Shown here one piece after another: positions 35,401 to 43,654 of a stretch of 64,000 bases of DNA. The first letter of the stretch is position 1. Each line of letters opens with the position of its first letter. The DNA is taken from contig NZ_JAKZGS010000002.1 of assembly GCF_022549695.1 (NCBI RefSeq), positions 270,576-334,575 of the forward strand, given 5' to 3'. The translations under genes and the position numbers were made by a program. A model generated the notes under the pieces. It worked only from the letters and a program-made list of their open reading frames with translations. It was not told the origin of the DNA and ran no database searches. The stretch comes from Belliella calami. GTDB lineage: Bacteria; Bacteroidota; Bacteroidia; Cytophagales; Cyclobacteriaceae.

Positions 35401-37224
35401 GCATTTGAATTCTCTAAAAATGGAACTGACTTCTCGAACATTTTGACTTATACTCCAGCAGAATTGGCAAACCTGAATACTGTGACGATCAGATTCAGAC
35501 CAACACAAGATGGAGCATTCGCAAGCCCTATCGATTTCCTTAGTGAAAGTGGTGACATCAATGAATCCAGAGGATATTTGACAGGTGCTACGATAGAAAA
35601 AGACAAAACTTTTGATGTAGTCAATTGGAATGTAGAGTGGTTTGGATCATCCAATTCAGGACAAGGCCCTACAAATGTGGACCTTCAGCTCCAAAATGTC
35701 AAAACAATCATTGAAGACTTAGATGCCGATGTTTATGCCTTCCAGGAAATAACTGATCTGGACAAATTCTATGAATTGGCAGATGCACTTCCTGGCTATA
35801 GAGGCTTCAATTCACCGGCTGTTTCTCAAGCTGGAGACTTCAGCCAAGCCCAAAAGCTGACATACCTATACAAAACAGCTACAGTCGATTCTGTAACTAC
35901 AAGAGTTCTTCTTCAAGATGTAAATCCCGCAGATTTGGTTGGATACCCTTCAGGTGCCGACAGGTTCTGGGCTAGCGGAAGACTTCCATATCTATTTGAA
36001 GTACGTACAAACATCAATGGTGTCCAGAAAAACATCAATTTGATCAATGTTCATACTAGATCTAATGGTGGAGGAGAAAGTGCTGCCAATCCTAGATATG
36101 CCATGAGGAAGTATGATATCAATGTTTTGAAAGATTCACTTGATATGTATTACAGTGATGTTCCTCTGATAATCTTGGGAGATTTCAATGATGATTTAGA
36201 TGAAACTGTAGCTGATCAGACTGCACCAACGGTAAATACCGCTGAAACTTCATTTATCAATTACATCAACGATCCGGAGAATTACATCCCAATCACTATC
36301 AGTTTGAGCAATGCAGGGCTTCGTACATTCCCTTCATTTGAAAATGTAATTGACCATCAGATCATATCAAATGAGTTGCTTGATAATTGGATTGTAAATT
36401 CAGAAAGAATTGTAGCCCCATATGATTTGATTCCGAATTTTGACAACACTACTTCAGATCACCTACCTATCAAAACAAGGTTTACATTCAAATGTAATTT
36501 GGAGGCAGCTACAGTAGTTGCTTCTGATACTGAGATTTGTGGCGGAGGTAATCCAATCGAATTTATGCTTGTTGGAGGGCTATTTGATAGCGTTGTTGGC
36601 TGGGAGATTTCCTATGATTCAGGTCAGACTTGGAATATCTTAGAAGGTTCTGCTGATGCTACAAGCATTCAAGTTGAGGACTTGGAGTCTGATGCATTGG
36701 TAAGGGCTATTTTAGGATCCCAATCTTGCGAACCTACCGCGACTGAATCAGTTCTAATCACAGTGTCGGCATTACCTAAGCCATTTATAACTTTCGACAC
36801 TGGAAGGCTTCATACATTGGAAGGTCCATATACTTACAAGTGGTACAAGAACAACTTCTTGATTGCGACGACATCAATCAATAATATTGTGATTCAAGGA
36901 AAAGGGAGTTATAAAGTTGAAATTTTCACTCAAGATGGTTGCAAAGCGCAGTCGGACATATTCGAATTTCCGGTAAAAGTGGCTTTCAATAAAATATTTG
37001 TATTCCCTAACCCCGCAAAAAGAACAGTCAACGTTTTGATCGAGGGAAGTGATAGAGCAAATATAATTGAATTGCGTACAGCCACTGGTTCTTTGATAGA
37101 ATCAAGAATGTCCAGTGCAGTTATCGAACAGTTCGATTTGTCTAGTCTTTCGAAGGGTGTGTACTTTTTCTATATCATCGATCAATCTGGAAATAGAAAT
37201 GTCCAAAGATTGTTGGTAAATTAG
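32479..37224 (+). CDS. Secreted multidomain nuclease-like protein with T9SS type A sorting domain
   Basis: 1581 residues. Sec signal peptide at about 1-24 (ending NAQ). Order of modules: beta-sandwich about 25-195; chitobiase/CHB_HEX_C-like about 203-284 (NPAGGSFEEAQLVTL, IIYFTLDGSSP); further beta-sandwiches about 290-640; an Ig-like segment about 650-752; a choice-of-anchor J type domain about 754-924; and an endonuclease/exonuclease/phosphatase (EEP) domain about 1042-1335 with WNVEWF, FQEI, GDFNDDLDE and SDHLPI, the usual catalytic Asn/Glu/Asp/His set. A final T9SS type A signal about 1500-1581 includes FPNPAKRTVNVLIEG. Likely a cell-surface or released DNase; a phosphodiesterase on other substrates is possible. 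Confidence 0.88.
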   Translation: MKQSLQKTLLFAWLFMGMVALNAQTVSLAGWTFGTVAGEESTLADQGNSNNLGVQQISLVGANPAGYIAGSPGRAITSSSWAGTATEKYWQFSVNTLGFENLAISLKQRSSNTGPRDFQLQYSLDASTWINIDAGTITVGNNFTSGVLNNLSLPTALNNSPLIYIRSILISDISANGGTIANTGTSAIDEIFISGIPSSSEPLPQTATPQFNPAGGSFEEAQLVTLTSTTEDAIIYFTLDGSSPNLGSQQYDAPLLIQESTVVSAIAFKEGFDVSEVATATFTISLPQIPAGGIPYSQDFAQFVSLSNPVTSFGADDEWSFESGVLNYNGVFGTGTAGGFRGVDVLGYQHTGSSGTLDASLTLENTTGLTITELEISYEGKVGRIDQTRFPEWTVTINGIEFTELSYSTADGIDKSVSALISDLSILPGELINITWSSDRGFNAGGGSRQIGLTNLAVSVPVSLDPIEFANWDFTGQPGNQAFTEGNTLASGVLVGSFARGTGINPTSAGNSISSNGWNAGENRYFSFGFTVAPDKLVDLSALQLGSTSSNTGPRDLALVYSGDGYTSRLAEWTHTGSFVNQIIDLSGLQNLSGEVEFRIISTSDMSANGGSVAAGGTLRVTNYFSSEGSLPVAFSGIFKDAAGVIIPTLNVNPTTLDFGIVSLADASPISSYELSASNLEGDVTISSPSPFSVSKDGVEFASSIVFTPEDLASSQTIFVTVDNSAEGVFNSSITQQTAGTLPVSLTVSASIFDPFNITEDFNASCPNLPSGWSAISVLGDQVWACTTFGRAGTTPTASAPSGLQINGFAGGAVLNEDWIITPSYDLTGFNIPLMSFWSRVAFQGPRLKLLISTDYENGDPNDATWTELSDRFANADQWTYSGEIDLSAYLGQNVRIAFVYNSAPESGAARWTLDDFELFSSDIPASPFFSNSIGNVDYYHFGITGISTTSAITRTFNFSLSNATDNLNISASEAFEFSKNGTDFSNILTYTPAELANLNTVTIRFRPTQDGAFASPIDFLSESGDINESRGYLTGATIEKDKTFDVVNWNVEWFGSSNSGQGPTNVDLQLQNVKTIIEDLDADVYAFQEITDLDKFYELADALPGYRGFNSPAVSQAGDFSQAQKLTYLYKTATVDSVTTRVLLQDVNPADLVGYPSGADRFWASGRLPYLFEVRTNINGVQKNINLINVHTRSNGGGESAANPRYAMRKYDINVLKDSLDMYYSDVPLIILGDFNDDLDETVADQTAPTVNTAETSFINYINDPENYIPITISLSNAGLRTFPSFENVIDHQIISNELLDNWIVNSERIVAPYDLIPNFDNTTSDHLPIKTRFTFKCNLEAATVVASDTEICGGGNPIEFMLVGGLFDSVVGWEISYDSGQTWNILEGSADATSIQVEDLESDALVRAILGSQSCEPTATESVLITVSALPKPFITFDTGRLHTLEGPYTYKWYKNNFLIATTSINNIVIQGKGSYKVEIFTQDGCKAQSDIFEFPVKVAFNKIFVFPNPAKRTVNVLIEGSDRANIIELRTATGSLIESRMSSAVIEQFDLSSLSKGVYFFYIIDQSGNRNVQRLLVN

Positions 37225-37241
37225 AAAAACACGCGTTAATC

Positions 37242-37283
37242 AATTTAAAAAGGTCATGTTGAAAAACATGGCCTTTTTAAATT
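37242..37283 (+). terminator. Intrinsic terminator of the nuclease gene
   Basis: Stem of about 18-19 bp (AATTTAAAAAGGTCATGTT with AACATGGCCTTTTTAAATT, one G-U pair) closed by GAAA at 37261-37264, running into a T-rich tail. Confidence 0.9.
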
Positions 37284-37299
37284 TTTGTATCTGAATGCT

Positions 37300-37428
37300 C
37301 CCTTGTAACCAATCATTACATTGTTTGACTATTGATTTGATTGCTTTGGAGTGTTGACTGTTTTCCATGGGAAAGTCCCTCACCGTTTAAAATCTTTTCT
37401 AAGACATCGCGTGACATTTCGGATACTC
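37300..37428 (+). repeat. Dispersed intergenic repeat, copy 3 (diverged)
   Basis: Shares with copy 1 the ordered blocks TAACCAA, ATTGT, GATT, GTTGACTGT, then CGTG followed by CGGATACTC at 37420-37428. The left arm of the 57-bp core (near 37372) has drifted and no longer pairs well. It lies upstream of the acyltransferase gene. Confidence 0.65.
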
Positions 37429-37503
37429 TTATTTTATAATAAAACTACGACATTAAGCTTTCATCATTTTTTTGTTTATTTGCAATGCACAAAAAAGAAA
37501 AGC

Positions 37504-38646
37504 ATGTCACCTTTTGAAGAAATTAGACCTTTTTACGATACGGAAGTAAATGATGCAATCAAGGAAATCATCCAGCACCCTATGTTGAAGGCCATGATGA
37601 ATTTTACTTTTCCTGACGCTCCTGATGATTACTGGAGAGATTTAATGCTTCATTGTCATTCTATTAGAGATTTTCAGATAAATTTCATCTATCCAGCAGT
37701 CCAAAAAGTCTTAGAAAAAAGCTCTGACGGATTGACTACTTCAGGGTTTGAAAAACTGGAAAAAAATCAAGCATATTTATTTATTTCTAACCATAGAGAT
37801 ATCATATTGGATACTTCTCTTTTTAATGCTTGTTTATATGAAAATGGACTTTCAATGACTACAACCGCCATTGGAGACAATTTAGTCAAAAAACCTTTTC
37901 TTAATTCCTTGTCGAGAATGACAAGGAATTTCACCATCAAGAGAGGACTTCCTGCAAGGGAATTGTTAGAAAGTTCAAAAGTGACTTCTGCTTATATCAA
38001 AAATTCTCTACTTAGGGAAAATAGATCCGTATGGATAGCACAAAGGGAAGGAAGAACCAAAGATGGTAATGACGAAACGCACAAAGGCGTCTTAAAAATG
38101 GTCTCTATGGCATCTGATGAAGAAAATATTATAAATTATTTCAGAAAAATAAACATTGTCCCTATTTCAATATCATACGAGTATGACCCTACAGATGTAT
38201 TGAAAATGCCTGAGCTTTTGGCAAAAGCCAAATCAGAAACCTATATCAAAGGAGAAAATGAGGATTTTCTAACACTTCTTAATGGTATCATGGGCCAGAA
38301 AAAAAGGATTCATATCCATGTGGGAAATATTCTTAATGATGAAATTGAAAAGATTGGAGTCCAAGAAACAAACTCCAATAAACAATTTCAAGCTATTGCT
38401 GATTTGATCGATAAGAATATTCTGTCAGGATACAAGCTTTGGCCTACCAATTATATAGCACACGACCTTTTGTATGGTGATAATGAATATAGAGGGAAAT
38501 ACTCAGAGGATGAAAAGGAGGTTTTTGAAAAACGTTTTAGAAAAGGTGTAGATATAAATGATCCCGTCGCCGTAAAAAGTTACCTATCGATGTATGCCAA
38601 TCCGGTCAACAATCAAATTAATGTAATAAAGGAGATCAAAGATTGA
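37504..38646 (+). CDS. 1-acyl-glycerol-3-phosphate acyltransferase-like protein
   Basis: 380 residues from the ATG at 37504. The frame is open 51 codons further upstream, but that part lies within the intergenic repeat and shows no family resemblance, so it is excluded. The PlsC-type acyltransferase core is seen as SNHRDIILDT (the HxxxxD motif, about 100-109) and IAQREGRTKDGND (about 180-192, in place of the FPEGTRS block). Residues after about 230 are a family-specific extension. It probably transfers acyl chains to lyso-phospholipid or a related acceptor at the inner membrane; no transmembrane helix is obvious. A 15-bp hairpin overlaps its stop codon. Confidence 0.8.
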   Translation: MSPFEEIRPFYDTEVNDAIKEIIQHPMLKAMMNFTFPDAPDDYWRDLMLHCHSIRDFQINFIYPAVQKVLEKSSDGLTTSGFEKLEKNQAYLFISNHRDIILDTSLFNACLYENGLSMTTTAIGDNLVKKPFLNSLSRMTRNFTIKRGLPARELLESSKVTSAYIKNSLLRENRSVWIAQREGRTKDGNDETHKGVLKMVSMASDEENIINYFRKINIVPISISYEYDPTDVLKMPELLAKAKSETYIKGENEDFLTLLNGIMGQKKRIHIHVGNILNDEIEKIGVQETNSNKQFQAIADLIDKNILSGYKLWPTNYIAHDLLYGDNEYRGKYSEDEKEVFEKRFRKGVDINDPVAVKSYLSMYANPVNNQINVIKEIKD

Positions 38647-38657
38647 TCTCCTTTATT
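38625..38657 (+). terminator. Hairpin overlapping the acyltransferase stop codon
   Basis: A perfect 15-bp stem AATAAAGGAGATCAA / TTGATCTCCTTTATT with a 3-nt loop covers the last codons and the stop. There is only a weak T-rich tail. Likely a compact terminator. Confidence 0.6.
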
Positions 38658-38841
38658 GATAAAAAACATGACGATTGCCCACTACTTTGGCAGTAATGAA
38701 GTAAGCAAACCAATATATTTTTTTTCAACCATCCTCTCGCTCCTTGATCTACAAGATTACAAGCAGCCTTGTGAAATAACCCACATTGGAGTTTCTAATC
38801 GTGTTCATTAGTATAATAGCTTTTATATAAAGCAAATAAGA

Positions 38842-40059
38842 TCACACTGGAAGGATGATGATAAACTTTGTACCTTTTTCATTATTTGATTCAATAGTCA
38901 ATTTTCCTTTTATTTTGTCTATCAAATGCTTCACAAGAGTCAACCCAAAACCAAACCCTTTTTCTCCATCAGTGCCTAGAGTCGAATTTGCCGTTCCTTG
39001 CAAAATCTCGTTAATCTTTTGGGTAGATATTCCGACTCCGGAGTCTTCGACAGTGATAAAGAGATCCTTGTTTTGATCAGTTTCTTTCAAATCAAGTTTG
39101 ACATCTACAAAACCATTTTCAGGCGTGAATTTGATCGCATTTGAAACAAGATTCCCTACTATCTGTAGTAATTTGTTTTTTGGGAAAGGTACATGGTCTT
39201 TTCCATCCTTGTTGGACACTGTAAACTTTACATTTTTTTGGACAGCTTGGACACTATACATATCAAGAAGTTTTTCTTTCAAAGTCTCTAAACTAAACTC
39301 CACAGCATGGTTAATGGCTATTATTTCTTTGTCGGCCTTGCCATAGTCCTGAGAAAGAATCTCATCCGCCAACTCCAAAACGGAGGATCCGCTTTTTTGA
39401 ATTAAATTGATAAACTCAAGTACTTCATCTAATTGATTTTGGTTTCCTTGATCTTGGATTACTTTAGCCAAACCGATAATACCACCAATAGGCCCCCTGA
39501 TATCATGTGCAACTTTCTTTTGATTTTCCTTGATCTCAAGCATTCTACCTTTTAGATCATGAACAGCCTTGAGAATTTTCAATCTATTCACGATCTCATC
39601 AGCTATGATTTTTAACAACTCGATCTTTTCTTGGGACAAACTTTTGATCTCTGTATCCACCACACAGAGCGCTCCCAAATTGTTGCCTTCAGTAGTAGTA
39701 AGAGGTACCCCAAAATAATACTTCAACCCAGCATCACCATTTACAAAAAATTTATCCAAAAACCGATCATCTTTGGATAGATCTGTGATTTCCAAATGAT
39801 CTGTTTTCATGATTGTATATTGACATATACTTTCTTCCCTTGGTGTTTGACCAACTGGCACTCCATAAGCAGATACAGACCATTGAGTGAAGGAGTCAAT
39901 CAAGTTTACAAGAGAAATATCAGTGCCTGCAACTCTTGCTGCAAGCTTAGTCAAATCCTTAAATTGCTGATCTAAGTCCATATAATCCAAATCATAATCA
40001 CTCAGCTGCAAAACTCTTTCAAACTCATTTTCAGGTATTGGCGGGAAATTTTCTTTCAT
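38842..40059 (-). CDS. GAF-domain sensor histidine kinase
   Basis: 405-residue cytosolic kinase without membrane helices. A GAF domain spans about 30-165 (ICQYTIMKTDHLEITDLSKD; YYFGVPLTTTEGNNLGALCVVD, the usual GAF signature). The HisKA-like helix VAHDIRGPIGGIIGLAKV carries His185 in H-D-I-R-G-P rather than the standard H-E-x-R-x-P. HATPase_c spans about 285-405 with NLVSNAIKFTP, DSGVGIS and GFGFGLTLVKHLI. No cognate response regulator is adjacent. The signal sensed by the GAF domain is unknown. Monocistronic as far as can be seen. Confidence 0.93.
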   Translation of the reverse strand: MKENFPPIPENEFERVLQLSDYDLDYMDLDQQFKDLTKLAARVAGTDISLVNLIDSFTQWSVSAYGVPVGQTPREESICQYTIMKTDHLEITDLSKDDRFLDKFFVNGDAGLKYYFGVPLTTTEGNNLGALCVVDTEIKSLSQEKIELLKIIADEIVNRLKILKAVHDLKGRMLEIKENQKKVAHDIRGPIGGIIGLAKVIQDQGNQNQLDEVLEFINLIQKSGSSVLELADEILSQDYGKADKEIIAINHAVEFSLETLKEKLLDMYSVQAVQKNVKFTVSNKDGKDHVPFPKNKLLQIVGNLVSNAIKFTPENGFVDVKLDLKETDQNKDLFITVEDSGVGISTQKINEILQGTANSTLGTDGEKGFGFGLTLVKHLIDKIKGKLTIESNNEKGTKFIIILPV

Positions 40060-40392
40060 TTTATAATTGGGTTATTTCACAAATAGAACATAAAAATTAA
40101 TATTATAACCCAAAAAAATAAGATTTTTTTCAAAAATAAATCACAAAACAAATTTCTACATTCAAAAAACAATACCTTTCCTATTTATTGAACATGAGGA
40201 TCTTTTAAGAGTAAATAGCCAATGAATGTATTGTTGGTCAAACGGTTTGTGATTCTATTGATTTTGAACTAAGGAGAGGTGTTCCTTACACACAAAGCCT
40301 ATTACTGTCCAATTTACTGAAATGCTGATCTTCATATTTTCAGAAAAATGCTATTACAAATTCCAATCGCAAGACAATCGTGATGCAGCGCT
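40060..40392. other. 333-base intergenic region, possible decayed repeat
   Basis: No gene or RNA recognised. A stretch at about 40210-40275 (CCAATGAATG, ATTGTTGG, CTATTGATTTTGA, GGAG) loosely resembles the first half of the repeat at 37.3 kb. The GCGGATACTC end is missing, so membership is doubtful. Confidence 0.35.
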
Positions 40393-41535
40393 TTATTTGA
40401 CCAAAAAACTCAAACCTAAGTTTTTGATTATTCGATCTTTTATATTTTTATTCAGTTCAAGGTGACCAGTGTAAATGTCAGTGATTTTTTCACAATATCT
40501 TTGACCATTAGATTTCATCAAATAGTTTCTGATTGTTTTTTGATTGTAAAACAAATGTGCTAGGTACCCTGCAAATTTCAATTCTGGTAAAAGCCTTTCA
40601 TTCAAGCTTTCCATGTATATACTTGCAGCTTTTCCTTCGTTGGTAAAATTATTTGCAATGGCTTTGCCAGCGAGCGCTCCCGAATAAAGTGAATTGGTAA
40701 TACCCTCAGCTGTCAAAGGATCTGCAAATCCTGCAGAGTCCCCAGTGAGAAAAACATTGTTTTTCACAAACCCATCTGTCCTTGGGGAAATAGGCACTTG
40801 AAAACCATGGGCTTCTTCTGATATAATGTTATCGATCCCCAAGACTTTTAGGTAATTATGGTAATATTCCCTCAGATTAATCTTGCGCTTTTTGAAAGTC
40901 CCCACTCCTATGGATAGATGGTTTTTCTTTGGAAAACACCAACCATATCCTTTGGGGATAACGTCAATGTCAAATCTTGCCTCCTTAGACAGCCTTATAT
41001 AAGTCTCATCATCTACCTCCACCTCATATTCCAATGCAGGGATCAACTGCCTAGTTTCAGCCCAACCAGCCAATTTGGCTGTAGGTCCCAATACACCATC
41101 TGCGGCTATTACATATTTTGCTGAAATTTCTCCTTGTGAAGTCTCCAGTAATATATTCTCTAAAAATGCTATTTTTTTGAGTTGATGATTTTCAAGCAAT
41201 ACAGCACCTTCTTTCTTTGCTTCTTCTACGATCAATTTATCAAATTTATCACGCATCACCATGGTGACTATCGGATAATCCCTTTTGGCAAAAAGAGGGT
41301 CATTCAGATGATCGAAGTAAATGAACAAATCATCATATTCTTTTTCGACAACATCCGAAAGATCAAAAGGAAGCATTTCCCTTCCTCTAAACACCAAGCC
41401 ACCTCCACAGGTTTTATACCTTGGTAAGGTTTCTTTTTCCAGAATTGCGACTTTCAGTCCTGCCTTTGAAGCCTCATAGGCTGCCATACCACCAGCGGGG
41501 CCAGATCCTACCACTACCACGTCGAAATGTTTCAT
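40393..41535 (-). CDS. Geranylgeranyl reductase family FAD-dependent oxidoreductase
   Basis: 380-residue flavoprotein. The FAD dinucleotide-binding N-terminus VVVVGSGPAGGMAAYEASKAG (about 6-26) is followed by the substrate-side motif RYKTCGGGLVFRG (about 40-52). The second FAD motif VFLTGDSAGFADPLTAEGITNSLYSG (about 270-295) is characteristic of GGR/ChlP-like reductases. These reduce isoprenoid double bonds; in a menaquinone-using bacterium the substrate might be a polyprenyl or quinone tail, but that is inference. No partner genes are adjacent. Confidence 0.9.
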   Translation of the reverse strand: MKHFDVVVVGSGPAGGMAAYEASKAGLKVAILEKETLPRYKTCGGGLVFRGREMLPFDLSDVVEKEYDDLFIYFDHLNDPLFAKRDYPIVTMVMRDKFDKLIVEEAKKEGAVLLENHQLKKIAFLENILLETSQGEISAKYVIAADGVLGPTAKLAGWAETRQLIPALEYEVEVDDETYIRLSKEARFDIDVIPKGYGWCFPKKNHLSIGVGTFKKRKINLREYYHNYLKVLGIDNIISEEAHGFQVPISPRTDGFVKNNVFLTGDSAGFADPLTAEGITNSLYSGALAGKAIANNFTNEGKAASIYMESLNERLLPELKFAGYLAHLFYNQKTIRNYLMKSNGQRYCEKITDIYTGHLELNKNIKDRIIKNLGLSFLVK

Positions 41536-41688
41536 GCCGAAAGATATGAAAGTATTGGATTGGGAAAAAGATGAATTTTAGGAAAATTAGAATCATCAAG
41601 GTGCCATGGGTACACAGAATCCAATGGATAAATTTTTACAACTATGTAAGTGCCTAATGATAAGGAAACTTATTGATTAAGGTTAAAA

Positions 41689-41723
41689 AATTAAAGGACT
41701 ACCAAATTGATAGTCCTTTAATT
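41689..41723 (-). terminator. Terminator of the SusC-SusD-lipoprotein unit
   Basis: A perfect 13-bp stem AATTAAAGGACTA / TAGTCCTTTAATT with a 9-nt loop. On the minus strand it runs into TTTTTT, as expected after the lipoprotein gene stop at 41751. Confidence 0.9.
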
Positions 41724-41750
41724 ATTAAATAAATGTAAAAATCATCTTTT

Positions 41751-42167
41751 TTAACTCTGAACATTAATCACAATATTCCTCGTAACAGAAAAACCACTTT
41801 CAGTTATCAGTTCGAATTGAATCGTAATCGCAGTACCTGCAGTAGCCGTTGGCACCTCATACTGGAATGTTTCTACATATGAATCTTGTTTGTTCCAAGT
41901 GGCGAAACTTTTAGTGTTAATATTTGTAGAATTTCCACTTGCAATTCTATTCATGCGAAGTTCTGTTGCATTTTCATGTTCAGAATATATGGTTACGGAG
42001 AAAGTTACATTCTGACCTTCCTGAGGATTAGTACTTGATGCTGTCAATGCAGAAATAGTTCCTACAGCACCCACTACTTCATATTCTGGTTCTACATCTT
42101 CCAAGATGCATGAACTTGCGAAGCCCATCAAGAGAAATATAGCGATTGTATTTAATATCTTTTTCAT
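41751..42167 (-). CDS. Small lipoprotein of the SusCD unit, Ig-like
   Basis: 138 residues. The lipobox FASSC gives a mature N-terminal Cys at about 20. The remainder is a single predicted beta-sandwich: TASSTNPQEGQNVTFSVTIY resembles the opening strands of Ig or CARDB modules, and ITESGFSVTRNIVINV the final ones. I do not recognise a named family. It is the third gene of susC-susD-lipoprotein, starting 24 bases after the susD stop, so it may be a surface glycan- or ligand-binding accessory (SusE/F-like role). The role is inferred from position only. Confidence 0.75.
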   Translation of the reverse strand: MKKILNTIAIFLLMGFASSCILEDVEPEYEVVGAVGTISALTASSTNPQEGQNVTFSVTIYSEHENATELRMNRIASGNSTNINTKSFATWNKQDSYVETFQYEVPTATAGTAITIQFELITESGFSVTRNIVINVQS

Positions 42168-42191
42168 TTTAAATCATTTAGATGTTTGCAA

Positions 42192-43646
42192 TTACCTATC
42201 CCAGAATATTCTGTCTTGATTTGTTACACTTGGTACATTCGAGGAGTTGTTTACCACTTCTCTATTCGGGTAAATAAACCTACGAGGGAAGGCTCCCTGA
42301 GTAGAGTTGGAAGGTGAAGGAATGAGAACTGGAAATCCTGAAACCATATTATTAGCACCCTCAGGTGTAGATCTTCTCCAGTCCGTCCAAGCCTCGGCTT
42401 GAAGAAATAAATCAATATGCTTTTCCATCAATATTTTTTCTAAAGTCAAAGAAGCGGCTGTTTCATTTCCATAAAGTGCCGAGTAAGCAGGGTTGACTGC
42501 ACCAGTAATTCGCTGTAAAGAAGCTGCCACTGCGTCATTGTGTGCGGTAGCTGCTCTTCCTGACTGTCCAAGCCTCAGCGCGGCCTCAGCTTCTATGAAT
42601 TTAAGCTCTGAATAATTCAATATTGGGGTTGGTGATTCTCTCCTGTTAAGATAAGGGCCCGGCAATACAGAACCTTGAGGTTTGGATGCTGAACCATTTG
42701 GCGTACCTATATAAAGACCGCCTGTAGTAGCAGAAACAAAGAAAGGTAAACGTGGGTCATCTACACCAGTAGAGATTCTATCTTTGAGCAAATCAATCAC
42801 TCTTTGGCTTATAGCCACATTGTTTTCTCCAAAAGTAGTTTGGAAAAATGGAAACCAAGGACCTGCAAAATCAGACCCAAACAAGACATTTGGCTGGTCT
42901 GAATTGGAATTGAATGACCCAGCGTCGATCGCTGCAAGAGATGCTGTAGCAGATCCTTGAGGGTCAATTTTACTCAAATGGTTGTGATATCTAGCCTTCA
43001 TTGCACGTGCTAGCATTATCCACTTTGGTTTTGAATTAGACCTCCATTGATTTTCGTTGGATGCCCTGTATATCAAATCGTTTGTACTGGGACTAGTAGT
43101 ACTCGTTGCATTAAGATCAGCAATTCCTTCATCAAGGAGTTGTTGGACTCTTTGATAAAGTGCTGCTGCATCATCAAAACTTGGCTGGCGAATTTCATCC
43201 AATTGCAACGCCTCTGAATATGGAATATCATTCCATAGGTCAATAGAGTAACCAATTACTATAGCTTCCATGATTTTAGCAGCACCCAAGTAGTCAGTAG
43301 CACCAATTTCTGTAGATTTTTCTTTTACAATATTGATGTTCAAAAGGCAATTGGTATAAAACCTATTCCAAGTGGCATCACTCATATCTGCTATAAAAGC
43401 ATAATTGTTCACTTGCTGTTGATCTCCTAATACACCAGTAAGATATTGCATCAATATGCTCGTAAATTGGGCTGATTCTCCATTTAGCCCATAGGCAAAA
43501 GATGCAGTCACTGCAGGAAAAATCACCTGAATTGAGGCATCCGTCGCTTGATTTGGATTTGTATTTATTTCGTCAAAACTTTCGCAGGAGAACAATACAA
43601 AGAGCAAAAGTATAAATGATAATATTTTATTTTTCATCGCTTTCAT
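42192..43646 (-). CDS. SusD/RagB-family outer-membrane lipoprotein
   Basis: 484 residues. Lipoprotein signal with VLFSC (Cys about 21). The sequence follows the SusD-like_2 subgroup: SFDEINTNPNQATD after the lipobox, then a TPR-rich helical body and C-terminal LNYSELKFIEAEAALRLGQ, KHIDLFLQAEAWTDWRRS and RRFIYPNREVVNN. It forms the lid over the SusC barrel and captures ligand at the cell surface. It starts 8 bases after the SusC stop. Ligand unknown: there is no glycosidase, peptidase or regulator in the unit to indicate it. This subgroup occurs with both glycan and peptide transporters. Confidence 0.94.
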   Translation of the reverse strand: MKAMKNKILSFILLLFVLFSCESFDEINTNPNQATDASIQVIFPAVTASFAYGLNGESAQFTSILMQYLTGVLGDQQQVNNYAFIADMSDATWNRFYTNCLLNINIVKEKSTEIGATDYLGAAKIMEAIVIGYSIDLWNDIPYSEALQLDEIRQPSFDDAAALYQRVQQLLDEGIADLNATSTTSPSTNDLIYRASNENQWRSNSKPKWIMLARAMKARYHNHLSKIDPQGSATASLAAIDAGSFNSNSDQPNVLFGSDFAGPWFPFFQTTFGENNVAISQRVIDLLKDRISTGVDDPRLPFFVSATTGGLYIGTPNGSASKPQGSVLPGPYLNRRESPTPILNYSELKFIEAEAALRLGQSGRAATAHNDAVAASLQRITGAVNPAYSALYGNETAASLTLEKILMEKHIDLFLQAEAWTDWRRSTPEGANNMVSGFPVLIPSPSNSTQGAFPRRFIYPNREVVNNSSNVPSVTNQDRIFWDR

Positions 43647-43654
43647 ATTAAATG

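Noticed and set aside
36000-36600. Possible frameshift in the very long nuclease gene
   Set aside because: The reading frame is intact across all catalytic motifs and reaches a complete T9SS sorting domain.
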